Part shown: positions 22,126 to 32,031 of the stretch, piece by piece | Numbering within the stretch: position 1 is the first letter of the stretch | How the letters are laid out: the number at the start of each line of letters is the position of its first letter | DNA from: Diphasiastrum complanatum | Lineage: Eukaryota > Streptophyta > Lycopodiopsida > Lycopodiales > Lycopodiaceae | Direction: 5' to 3' | Length of the DNA stretch: 64,000 nucleotides | Assembly: GCA_029204225.1 (NCBI GenBank) | Contig: CM055101.1 | Coordinates: 37,501,648 to 37,565,647, forward strand | The notes under the pieces: model-generated | Seen by the model: only the letters and a program-made list of their open reading frames with translations | What the model was told of the DNA's origin: nothing | Database searches by the model: none | Position numbers and translations under genes: made by a program

Positions 22126-23382
22126 TTAACCCACATTGTTTATTGATAAATGTAATTCCATTGTTTTCATGTGTAGGTTCAAGAAAAGTGAAATGAAGAA
22201 TTGAAATAGCAACAATAGAATATCAAATGATGGGACCCATTGAATGTAAATTTTTGAAGTACATATTTTTGAAACACTAGGAACATTGTCGCTTTTGTAC
22301 AACTGGACCCAATAATTGAGTCCAGCTTCAACAACTGGGTTTGTGAGGTCCGAAGACTTATTCAATAACTCTTTACAGATAACAGGATTATATGAGGCCG
22401 AATATATATTGAATACAAAGCGACCATCTAATTTATCTATTTTTTTAGCTATGTACTCGTCAAAAATTAGATATCGCTCAGAATAAAAAAATGTCAGCAT
22501 GGGATCAACCGGATATTGAACAGCTAAATTTTTATATACATTTCCTATTGATTGAGATGGGCTATCGGAAAAAAGAGCAATTGATTTTGTTATATATCTA
22601 TCAAGATCCTCTGTGGTGCGTCTCGGCACATCCAAAGACTGGTCACTATCAGAAGAGTAATCTAGTAAAAAATCTAGACTAGGAGTGACAAGAAGGCCCT
22701 CTTGACCTTTTAGTGTATCAAGAATCAATTGGGTCTGGCCTATCATCTGCTCGGTCTCATCTGATAGTACTAATCTTCTTTTAGGCGGAGGTGGAGGAGA
22801 GGGAGATTCTTCAGGTTCCACCCTAGACGGCCCAGCTTGATCATGAGTTGGCTAGTCTGCAACTAGCTTGATTTGGCTTTTTTTGGCCCTGGTTCCTGAC
22901 CTCACTAGCCTTGACTACTTTCTTTTCCTCTAACAAGGGGGTCTAACCTTGGGAGCTGGTCGGGGAGGTGGAGGTGCCTTGAATACATGCTCGTACTGAC
23001 TCCTCAGCCTAAACACAAGCTCCATATCCTTGGGTATGATAGTCACCCGCTTTGTGTGTACAACAGCAAGCACAGTATCCTCAAAAAACCTAATCTGATA
23101 ATCTTCATAGGCTGTATGCAATGCTTCAATTGCAGTCACGCACCATCTGACATCCACGGACAAAGACCTTGTCACATCCCTCACTATTCGGTTGAAGTGA
23201 GCTTTCGGTATCAGAAGGTTCGTGGACTTCTGTAACCTCTTGATATCTCTGAGCCATGGGTGGGGTTTTCTTCCAGTTCTCCTAGCACGGGGTCGAGCAG
23301 CTGCAGGATGCAAGGATGATGTGGCTTGACCAACAGACGAGATAGTAGACTTTGGATGCGCGGTCAGTTTAGTCCTTGCCAT
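22126..23382 (-). CDS. Histone H3-like protein with C-terminal extension (386 aa, intact)
   Basis: Exon 1 is 23382-22948 (145 codons); exon 2 is 22851-22126 (241 codons plus stop). The 96-bp intron runs from AAG|GTTAGA to GACTAG|CCA, phase 0; without splicing, three TAG codons interrupt the frame. The N-terminus is MARTKLTAHPKST, closely following the H3 tail (ARTK with K4). Residues about 43-130 give the H3 fold: alphaN LRDIKRLQKSTNLLIP, alpha1 FNRIVRDVTRSL, loop SVDV, alpha2 WCVTAIEALHTAYEDY to FFEDTVLAVVHT, loop 2 KRVTIIPKD, alpha3 MELVFRLRSQ. TNLLIP and the Trp after loop 1 recall CenH3, but loop 1 has canonical H3 length. A proline-rich linker leads to an extension with ESPSPPPPPKRR, an acidic DYSSDSDQS and a block (FDEYIAKKIDKLDGRF) conserved in copy 2. 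Host H3 has no such extension. It shares a divergent promoter with ORF3. Confidence 0.8.
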
Positions 23383-23385
23383 TGC

Positions 23386-23549
23386 TTCCGATATCGCAGG
23401 CACACGACTAGGTCGTAGATGAGTTACTCGAAAGCATATCCTCGCACGGCTCCGATATCAGCCCAATAGATTCCAATATTGTAGTGGCGCGAGAAGCAAA
23501 CAGAACTCTCAAAAAAACCTGTTGATCGTCGCGCGGCTCTGATATCAAG
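23386..23549. promoter_or_regulatory. Iterated GATATC motif array in the H3-like leader, copy 1
   Basis: Four copies of a roughly 20-bp motif, consensus CGCGTGCCTGCGATATCGG: 23386-23408 (minus), 23441-23461 (plus), 23471-23493 (minus, GATATC changed to AATATT), 23528-23549 (plus). All lie between the minus-strand TATA box (23619-23626) and the H3-like ATG, so they are in the probable transcript leader. Confidence 0.75.
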
Positions 23550-23618
23550 TTTCCGTGAGAGAGAGCAAGGAACGATTTAGGAATATGGTAGCCAAATGGT
23601 TTTCATTCGCGGTCTCTG

Positions 23619-23626
23619 CTTATATA
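23619..23626 (-). promoter_or_regulatory. TATA box for the H3-like gene, copy 1
   Basis: Minus strand TATATAAG in the context CTCTCTATATAAGCAGAG, 237 bp upstream of the ATG at 23382. The equivalent position in copy 2 has TATATATA (43726-43733). Confidence 0.65.
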
Positions 23627-23660
23627 GAGAGAGATTTTTTGTGCATTGAATGTAAAGGTG

Positions 23661-23820
23661 CCATGTGCCAATTTTTGATTGGTGTGTCCTATTAATGATT
23701 GCTCCACACATGCAAATACATGTGTCATATTTTCAATCACACACGTGCCAAATTCTGATTTGTGTGTTTTATTAATAATTCCTCCACACGTGCGGATACA
23801 TGTGTCCTCTTTTCAACCCC
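23661..23820. repeat. 80-bp tandem duplication in the divergent promoter
   Basis: Two units with exactly 80-bp spacing (23661-23740 and 23741-23820) and the start of a third at 23821. Each has CTCCACACRTGC and ATACATGTGTC. The G-box core CACGTG occurs at the start and middle of the second unit. The phrase CTCCACACGTGC is also present in the divergent promoter of copy 2 (43923-43936), so it may be an activator site. Confidence 0.8.
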
Positions 23821-23951
23821 CCATGTGTCACCTATGGATTTGGCTGAAATTTCACATAAATGCTTCATACGCGTTACATGGTTTGATGTATCTATGAAGT
23901 GTTGGATATCTAACGGTGATGTTCGAACGACTACGATGAATCTGCGGGATC

Positions 23952-23960
23952 TATATAAGG
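23952..23960 (+). promoter_or_regulatory. TATA box for ORF3, copy 1
   Basis: TATATAAGG, 329 bp upstream of the ORF3 ATG at 24289. Copy 2 has TATAAATA in the same position relative to its ORF3 (43947-43954). Confidence 0.65.
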
Positions 23961-24004
23961 GCTAAACAACGCCATAAAACGTTTTGCTATTTAGAGATCG
24001 TCAA

Positions 24005-24292
24005 GGCTATATCGCAACCACGCAAGTCCACTGCGTTTGATTTTATTTGCCATCACTCCCTCGTGTGCCTGCGATATCGGATATTCGTTTCAGCTGTCGA
24101 ATATTGCTACAATGCGACGCTGCTACTTTTCTCTATTTTTTCTGCACACCGTCGCGTGCCTGCGATATTATTACATTCTGTTTTGCCTGATATCGCTGCC
24201 ACGCGACAATCTCTCTGTCAGTCCAAATTGTCTCCATTCCTCGCGTGCCTGCGATATCAAGTATCCAGTGTTGTCTATCATTTCCGATATGG
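24005..24292. promoter_or_regulatory. Iterated GATATC motif array in the ORF3 leader, copy 1
   Basis: Sites at 24005-24024 (minus, TATATC), 24059-24080 (plus), 24151-24170 (plus), 24186-24207 (minus), 24239-24262 (plus) and a half site at 24282-24292 that runs into the ATG. Best copies read CGTGCCTGCGATATCGG and CGCGTGCCTGCGATATC. All lie downstream of the plus-strand TATA box. Confidence 0.75.
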
Positions 24293-25779
24293 AATCTGAC
24301 AAGCTGCATAAATTTCTCTCTAACGTTGGTATTCTAGACAGGACTGAGTACTTTTCATCGCTTTTTCGTCTTAAATTTGATGTCGATAGATTTGTGCTTG
24401 AGCACAAGTCTCACCTATTAGGATTATTCAGAAAGTTTCGGACTAGCATCCTCGAATTATCTCTTGTTATTGATGGCTTGAAGTTTATTCATTTCCATGA
24501 ACTGATAGTTGCCCAGCCTGAAGCCAAGCACAAGCATGATAGGAAGTTTACCAAGCTTGACGAGAGCCTGAAGGTGGTACAATATTGTGAATCCCATAGG
24601 AGATCATGCAGCTTTATAGCTGAGGGCATAGCTTTTGTTTTCTTCATATCCGCGTTAATACCTAATGAAGGCCAATCTTCCAGATCAATTGGTGTTGGTT
24701 CTTCAAGTTGAACATCTACTCAGAGATTTACTGTCAATGTGGACAAAAATTTAGGAGGCGAAGTATTGGGTGATGAGGAAGAGGCTAGACTAGCTTCGAT
24801 GTATGACCCTGCTCTGTCACGGTCGATGGTAATATCTTCTACATCAGGTGTAGAAGAACACGATAAAAGGAAGACACTGCTCGACATTCATATATACCAT
24901 ATGAATAGCCTATATTTATCATTGAATGATATTGGGGATGTGTTTGACATGAGAGAGGATGAGATCCTATCTATACTAGCCAATGCATTGTCAGAATTTT
25001 CAGATATTATAGACTTCAATCATGATGATTTAATTGAAGGGATTGACTATCAAGATGAAGGTGGTTGGAAGTCTGGAGAGCAGGCCTTACAAATTACAAG
25101 GCAACAATGTCTAGCCTAGGGGTTCATTGAGTTTCAAAAAAGATATCCTCCTCCAGAGCAATACGTTTTTTTAGAGGATACGTTTCTTGCTGGGCATGAC
25201 TTGCATGGAAAAAGATTGTTGGAGTATGATCAACATGACATGGTAATTTTTATTTTCTTATTTCATTATAATCATATTTAGCATTGTATTCAATGAAAAT
25301 CCATCTGAAAATTTAACTGATTACGAATTTTCGTATTTATGTTGCAGGACACAATTGAAGTTGATGATTTTGCTACAAGAAGAGGAGGTGCCCGAGGTGT
25401 TGTTGGCCATAAGGATTCAACATTGTGCCATTACCTGAAATACTTTGTACAAAATGAAATTTGTATTCAACATGACAACTTTTATTCACAAGTAGGAACT
25501 ATAGTAATGGCAATAAAGGCATTGTCCTATTTTTGTGATGGACATAGATATTCTAACAATACAAAAAACATAATTTTTGTGAAGAGAGATATAGCTATCA
25601 AAATATTGGGTTATGTTTTTGAAAATGTACCCAAAAGATCATCTACTTTAGCAGTGTACACAAGTTACATAGAGTTGAGCAAAAGAAGATCAATTGAGCA
25701 TCTGGATCCATATGAGAGGAGACAATTTCTTCATGACCATACTGCTCAGCTGACCTTTGATACTGATGAGGATATGTAA
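24289..25779 (+). pseudogene. ORF3 of element copy 1, one intron, two in-frame stops
   Basis: Function unknown. From ATG 24289 a single frame runs through a TGA (24709-24711) and a TAG (25117-25119), to a donor at 25243 (CATG|GTAATT), a 105-bp intron, and exon 2 at 25348-25779. There is no frameshift, so only two substitutions separate it from an open frame of about 460 codons. Features: a charged, probably helical N-terminus (HFHELIVAQPEAKHKHDRKF), an acidic centre (LSEFSDIIDFNHDDLIEGID), and a conserved exon 2 with VDDFATRRGGARG, MAIKALSYFCDG, IAIKILGYV and LDPYERRQFLHD. Copy 2 has the same blocks and the intron at the same position. Readthrough is possible but decay is simpler. Confidence 0.65.
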
Positions 25780-25834
25780 TATTTTAATTGTTTTTCTTTC
25801 ACGATGATGAAGGTGAACTATTTCTCCTCAGATG

Positions 25835-28431
25835 TTAAAATGCCTTTTTGAATGAAATGAGATTTGTTGAATATTTGGTTTGATATCTAAACTGTGCTCT
25901 TCTGTAGAACCATTGAAATAATTGATATAAGTGGCATCTCTTTGAATTATATCCTCCATGGTTGGTTGCTCGATGAAAAGCTCCTCTTGCTTGCCAATCG
26001 ATTTCTCCATACCTTGAGAAGACCATATGCTCATACTTCCATATTCTTTTGCAAAAAATGTGGTGTGATGTAATAGAATATGCTGCAACTAGTAAAATAC
26101 ATATATTAGAAATCAAATATATGATGTTGCAGAACAATTTTTGCACAAAAACAAATAGTGAATTACCATATAGTGTTAACATGATTTTCTCCCCAACATT
26201 CTGCTACCGATTTGACAAATATCTCACAATATTTTTGTAAATTTGCAATGTCAATTTCAGATAACTTTTCTTTTCGCAACATGCCAATCAAATTGTCGAG
26301 ATTTTGCCATACTGCAGCTTTTTTTAATCTTGTGTTGCCCCTCTCTTCAAAATCTTTTGATGCTGCAACAACGTCTTTCCAAACATTGTATGTCACGGTA
26401 GAAGACTTTCCAATGTGATTGGATAAAAACCTTCTAGCTTTTGCACCTCCAACAAATGGCTTGTTTGGAACGTTCCCTGATTTACTCGATAGTTTTTCAC
26501 TGTTTTCTATTTTTACATTCCCCTTGTGCAAACATGCTTTTGAAAGTACTTGCTCTGATATCTCAATTCCAATTTTAGAAGCCGATTCAGGTTTGGTATT
26601 CCAGACATACAAAATATGATTGTAAATCAATTTTTCAATAATTTGTACCTCAGCATGCAATGTGCATATGTGAACATTGATCTGGAATTGCCAACACAGG
26701 TCTAAAGTTCGGATCCTCTCGATCTCTTGTTGGACCAACTCATGATCTTGTCAAATTCAAGCCTTTACAATTCTTCATACAATACAAACAAGGGTGTTTA
26801 GTATTTGCCCCATGCGAAACATTATACATACATTTCAGTGTCTTTAAATCACCTGCAAGATGCCATAAAATTTGAAACGTGCCATAGTTTGGCACATATA
26901 TTTTGTTTCCACCCATATGCTCTTCAATAATCTTTGCATAATTTGATGTTGAAAAAATCCACGACAAGATAGCATGGTCTTCTTTTAAAACCTGAAAAGT
27001 AACAAACACATACAAAGTTACGAACATTGACATCAACAACTTAGGTGATAAAATACAATACTAAGTAAAATTGAAATATACTTGAAATGCTGCTAACCAC
27101 CATATTTCATTCTCTGATTGAACACTAAATGAGGAATCATCTCTCATTTTCAATATTGCTCAATGCTCTGTTCATAAAGGTGATACCTACTCGTTCCAAT
27201 TTTTGTCCCTTAACAATTTCAAACTCATCAAGTTTAATAACCAATATCAATTTTCCTTGGACTTCTCTTTCAAATATTTTGTAGTATTTAATCATGTATG
27301 CCACTACTTTGTTAATATCCAAAAATAAATTGTTGGACTGATTGTATTCCAATGTTCCTTTCTCACATGTATACAATTTCTTGATATGAAATGGTTCACC
27401 TATAAGCATACTCATACTCTCATTAAGACAATATCTTGTTTTTTTTACTCTAAATGGACGAAGAAGAGGTAGCCTTCGAATCTTCACATGTGCAAAGGCT
27501 TCTTGTACAATTTTAAACAATAGAGTATATGCTTTACGACTAATTCTGAATCATCACATGCACTCTGGATAACTCTTGCATCCAAGACATGTTGAATGCT
27601 TAGTATAATCACTGCAGCAATATCATTCTTAATCCTGTCATAACGAGAATTCTTTAACATTTCTTTTGTAGTTTTTGATGACAATATGGAACCCAAAGAT
27701 TTTTCAATACTCGTAGAATCTTTATAATGTTCTCTTGCCACCAAAGATGATCTGCAAGACACAATAAATAATTAAATTAGCAAGCATTAGAAAAACAAGC
27801 ACATAAAAACTTAGCAAGCATGTCATTTGCTCTTTTAATTAATACTTACTTGAATGCTTGAATCCTTTTCTTCTTGTTTTCACTTCTTGAAGACAGATCA
27901 TCTATGTCTTTTTTTGGAAGTCATTTGCATTTTCTTATATTTAATTTTCTCCTGAGAACTTCGCCTTTAGCAATAGCACTCAAGATTTCTCTTTTAAAGT
28001 TCTCAACGTCTCTCAACATAACTTGATTGGATATTTGAAGATCAATAATAATAGTTTTCAATTCTGATATATTGGAGCTTAATGTCGTATTCTTGTATAT
28101 TTGTTTTTGCAAATTTTCTTGAAGTATTGCCTTCTCATTGTTTGTTTGATTCAACAAATACTCCAATACTTGTGTACGCTTCATTGCTTCATACATCCCA
28201 TATTGGCTCAACTTTTGACAGTATCCCAACAATCCACTATGTCCATTACACACAAAATTCAATAACCGGCCAGTAGTTTGAAAGTCTAAAAAACATCCTA
28301 TACTTGGATCTTTGGGATAAATTGATCCAACTGTCCACAAATCAATATTTTTACAATTCTTTTCTCTAAGTTCTTTCTTACAAGTCTCATTAATCTGACC
28401 AGCTTTGGTGTTTCTCTTATAAATTGGAGCT
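25835..28431 (-). pseudogene. ORF4 of element copy 1, DDE transposase-like, decayed
   Basis: Reading leftwards from about 28431: a start-less segment APIYKRNTKAGQINETCKK, a coiled-coil-like stretch (about 28150-27960), a core with LVIKLDEFEIVKGQKLERVG (first acidic position), then GDLKTLKCMYNVSHGANTKH followed by a CLYC pair (second acidic position with a Cys-x2-Cys insert), then NVHICTLHAEVQIIEKL, and near the end IWSSQGMEKS and RATNHGG, resembling the closing E-containing segment of transposases with this layout. At least three introns are apparent (around 27765-27845, 27005-27075 and 26085-26165). There is a stop near 27925 and frameshifts near 27490, 26710 and 25995. Copy 2 (58628-57294) is similar from the GDLKTLK block onwards. 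I infer a transposase from this pattern; the exact superfamily is not settled. Confidence 0.6.
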
Positions 28432-29100
28432 CAATCGAGTGGGAGCACAATATGAAGATCAAACTTTTCCATTATTTCAAAATCAAACAAACTAAATCAT
28501 GTAACAAGAAAAATGATTCACATGAAACCAAAACAAGCTTGTAAATCAATAAACATGCATGTTATATAATCTACCTTTCAAATGTTTTCAAAGATTTTTG
28601 GAGGGAGCACCAAAAAATTATCCTCTAGGGTGCAAAAATGCAGAGGCATTTAATGCCATGCACACCTAGATGCCCATCCAAGGGTGGACGTGAAGTGAGA
28701 GTGATCTTTTCAAATTCTTAATTGCACTAACATGATTATGCATGATACAATTGACACTATATATAAGGTTACAACCAATATGAGCAAGGTCATGATCTCC
28801 AATGTATCCCTTCCTCCCGCTACTGATATCTTCTTGAGAGCGTGAATAAAATTATCCTCTCCTTCTCCTCCCGCTACTGATAGCTTAGGCGACATGTGCT
28901 TAGTTGAATGTGTGCTTAGGCGACGTGTTTATTTCGTTTGAGTTGTCATGAGTTAACCACACCAGTTAGACGGCAGGCAGCACCGAAAACTAGAAAAACG
29001 CTAACAAATCTTGCCGTTTTTACTTCTAGTCATTCTCTGACTAAGTTCGAGTTTCTTATAGGGTCGAGTTGAGGTTTTTCCTAATGTAGGAAAATTGCCT
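28432..29100. other. Non-coding; possible element border
   Basis: No gene. CTCCTCCCGCTACTGATA-like sequence occurs twice (about 28813 and 28867), and CTTAGGCGACRTGT occurs twice (about 28884 and 28915). If the four-gene element has subterminal repeats, this is where its right end would be, but no matching inverted copy was found on the left. Confidence 0.4.
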
Positions 29101-29586
29101 AAAATCAAGGGAGCTGGCTATAAGTTTGGAAATCTTGGACCACGTACCATATTGAAGATGATTGGTGGATACATTGATGACTAGGCACTTTCACACATGC
29201 CAGATCAGGTGACTCAACAGTAGTTTGGGCTTTCTCTTGTGTATATATAGAGTCTCATTTGGCCATAATTGACATGGAAGTGAAATCTTGGTTTTGGAGG
29301 TATATCTTGAGTAATTTGGATGCTAGTCTTGTGATTTTTTAGTTCTATTGCTTTCTAACTAGTTTGTATTTTCTTCTCTGATGTCAGGCTGTACAAAGAC
29401 AGGTTTGTTTTCACGTGTGAAACCTATAGTTTTGATCTTTGTAGATTGTTCTTGTTAGATTTGTTGATGTAAAATTGATCTAATGAGCTCTAATCTTGTG
29501 TAGATTGGTAGATCAATTGAATCTAACATTCAATCACTCTTGTGGATTTGATTTGGATCCATTATTGGTCCTTATTTTCTGTATTT
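29101..29586. mobile_element. LTR-like relic
   Basis: Non-coding, similar in phrase content to 6480-6960 (CTTTCACACATGCCAGA, TATATATAGA, GACAGGTTTGTTTTCACGTG). Probably a decayed copia LTR next to the gag-pro remnant. Confidence 0.45.
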
Positions 29587-30560
29587 TCACAACCTCTTCC
29601 CTTTTGCAATCACAATATATGTATTCTTGATCAAGCATGCATCACCATCAAACTTCACCTTAAGACCCTTATTTAGCATTTGACTCACACAAAGAAGGTT
29701 CTTAGTAGTAGATGGAATGAACAAAATATCCTTCAAAGGAATAGAGTGTGCCAATCCCTTTGATGCACACTCACCATCATTGGCCATGTAGATCACCCTC
29801 TTTGTCACCTTCATATGCCAACAAAGATGAAAAATACTCTTTGCAAAAGGTCATGTGTGAGATTGCTCCACTATCAATCCACCAAGGATCAATATCTCCA
29901 AAATCAAACATGAAGACATCACAAAATTATCATTATTTGAGTTTTGATCACCACCACCATCTTCATCAAGAGTTAGATTTCCTTGCTTATCACCTTGACC
30001 TCTCTTTTTATTGAAGCACTCACTAGCAGAATGTCCTTTGATTCCACAATAGAAACATTTTAGCTTAGATCTATCTTTCTTCTTGCCAACAAAAGTAGAA
30101 GCCTCACCTTGATCTTTTTCAGTAGACCACTTGCCTTTGTCTTTTCCCTTGAACTTGCCCTTTGATAACATAGCCTCCTCCTCTCCAACTTGAGATATGG
30201 AAGTAGATCCTCATCTTGATAGAAGCCTATACTCCTCATTCACCAAGATTTCTTGCAAATCCTCCATACAAGGCAAAGTCTTTTGAATAGCAAAACTTTG
30301 AGCAAGATTAGCATGAACATCCAACAAGCCATTAAAAACTATTTGAACAGATTCTCTCTCCTTAATACTTTCATCAATACATGCTAACTCATCATTGAAT
30401 ACTTTAACCCTCAAAACAAAAGCATGAGCACATTCATCCTTCTTTTGTAAGCTTTGGAAGATTTGCCTCCTAAGGGCTAGAACTCTTGATGTAGACTTGG
30501 ACTGATCATAGCATGAGCACATTCATCCTTCTTTAGAGCTTCCCAAGCCTCACTAGATGT
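29587..30560 (-). pseudogene. Ty1/copia gag and protease-region remnant
   Basis: Minus-strand frames in order: gag UBN2 part (30522-30211, with FQSLQKKDECAHAFVLRVKV and QEILVNEEYRLLSR); a zinc-knuckle segment (30171-29851, CFYCGIKGHSASEC, very lysine-rich before it); and the end of the protease region (29814-29587, with GLAHSIPLKDILFIPSTTKN and LLCVSQMLNKGLKVKF). Stops and frame changes separate them. Integrase and reverse transcriptase are missing. Confidence 0.85.
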
Positions 30561-30904
30561 AGTGCACTTGTTGCAATGATTTGATCTTATCTTTCAACAT
30601 GTTCCAATGCACTTAGCACTCTCTTGAAATTCAACAAATGAATACAAGAAGAAATCACAAAGTTATGGAACCTCTCAAATCTCTTTCTTGCACACAAATT
30701 AGCAAATCCAACACATAGAATTGATGACACTTGATCAACAAATGATCAACCTACAATATTATGAAATTTTGCACTTTATAATATTAAAACAAACTCTTGA
30801 AAAGTCCAGCAACTTCAAACACAAAAGATCCAATCAATTTTAGGGCTTTCACAAAAGTACGCAAAATTGAATCATTCACATTCTACATGCAAAAGGTAGA
30901 AACT

Positions 30905-32031
30905 TGTCTATAGGACTCTGTTTATTGGTTCTTGTTCTTTCTTCTTGTTTCAGAATAGTTTATGCTTGTTACTAGGCTACGTTGGGCATTTTCTTGTTAT
31001 TACAATGCCCAGAATTAGACAGAAAGGGAGTGATAATCAATGTAGCAATGTCCTGTCTGTCACAGGACACCAAGGTAGGTCTCTCTTGAACTGTAATCAC
31101 ATGCTCAAACCAAATATGCAAGTCAAGTATTCAACCAAGAAATCAACGTGAAGAATGGTTGCAATGCCATAAAATCCTACTCTACTGCAGCAAAACGAGT
31201 TTGAACAGATCCTTACCAGCTAAAACTAAGCTACATCTGTATTAATCCACAATACAAGAAACAAGAAACTAATCTAATAGCATTTTAACAGTCCAAGGAT
31301 CAAGAGACACTCATTTCTTGATTTTTGGACAGCCCAAGAACATCAAGAACTGAGCTGTAAGAAAATAACAAGATTTACATTACAAACCCAGCCTATTTAG
31401 TTTACCTAAATGCTGATTCCTACATTAATCCACAAGAGAATAAGAAAACTAATTCACTCTAGGAAAGCAAGAAAACTAATCAACTCTACTATCCACAACC
31501 ACACACAAAGGATGGAAGGGCAAGATCATGACTGCATCACTCAAGAAACAAGCATGATCAAGGAGCTCAAAGGATGCACCAAAACTCGTGGAGGTGCTTC
31601 TCATTTGGACATGGAGTATGTACATTACACTAAAAGCTCCTCTTCTCAAAGAGGGAGTCTCTTAAATAAGCAAGAGAGCTCCTTAGGTTGCACTCTAGTG
31701 GCATTTCCACATTACACAAATTACAAGTGGAACTATGCCCTCCACTAGATGTCACCATCTAAGATGGCTCACTCTACTTTCTTTAAGAGAGATCTACTTG
31801 CATTTATTACATTAGCCTAGAAATACTAGTTCCTACATGGTCATTCCATCTTTCAGGATTCATCATGAGGCTTACGCAGTTTCTTGCTTGTCATTCCTAA
31901 CTAGTACTTCTCAACTCTCATACTCAGCTCTCAGTCTTCATTTGTTTTGTCTTCTCAAAGACCTCCTCGGTCTCAGGTGAGAGGTGCTCTTGGGTAGCTT
32001 TGGTTGAGGGATTCGTCAGAATCAGCCAACA
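30905..32031 (-). mobile_element. LTR-like unit, copy 2 of an inverted pair
   Basis: Same 1.1-kb unit as 7533-8679 in the opposite orientation, with the same TG...CA ends. Flanking five bases do not match each other. No internal gene. Confidence 0.7.

Larger units (their letters stand above)
20799..28431. mobile_element. Four-gene H3-encoding element, copy 1
   Basis: A compact block: ORF1 (+) 20799-22037, H3-like gene (-) 23382-22126, ORF3 (+) 24289-25779, ORF4 transposase-like (-) 28431-25835. Tail-to-tail gaps are only about 90 and 55 bp. Every gene has a diverged counterpart in the same order and orientation at 40900-58628, so the four travel as a unit. ORF4 resembles DDE-type transposases, which suggests a cut-and-paste DNA transposon. 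I found no terminal inverted repeats or target duplication, so the limits given are coding limits, not element ends. Confidence 0.7.

Noticed and set aside
22852-22947. Stop-codon readthrough (three TAG) in the H3-like gene
   Set aside because: A 96-bp GT-AG intron with in-phase joints explains the stops more simply; RNA data could still reverse this.
7533-32031. One giant element bounded by the two 1.1-kb units as LTRs
   Set aside because: The units are in opposite orientation and lack a shared target duplication, so they are not LTRs of one element.
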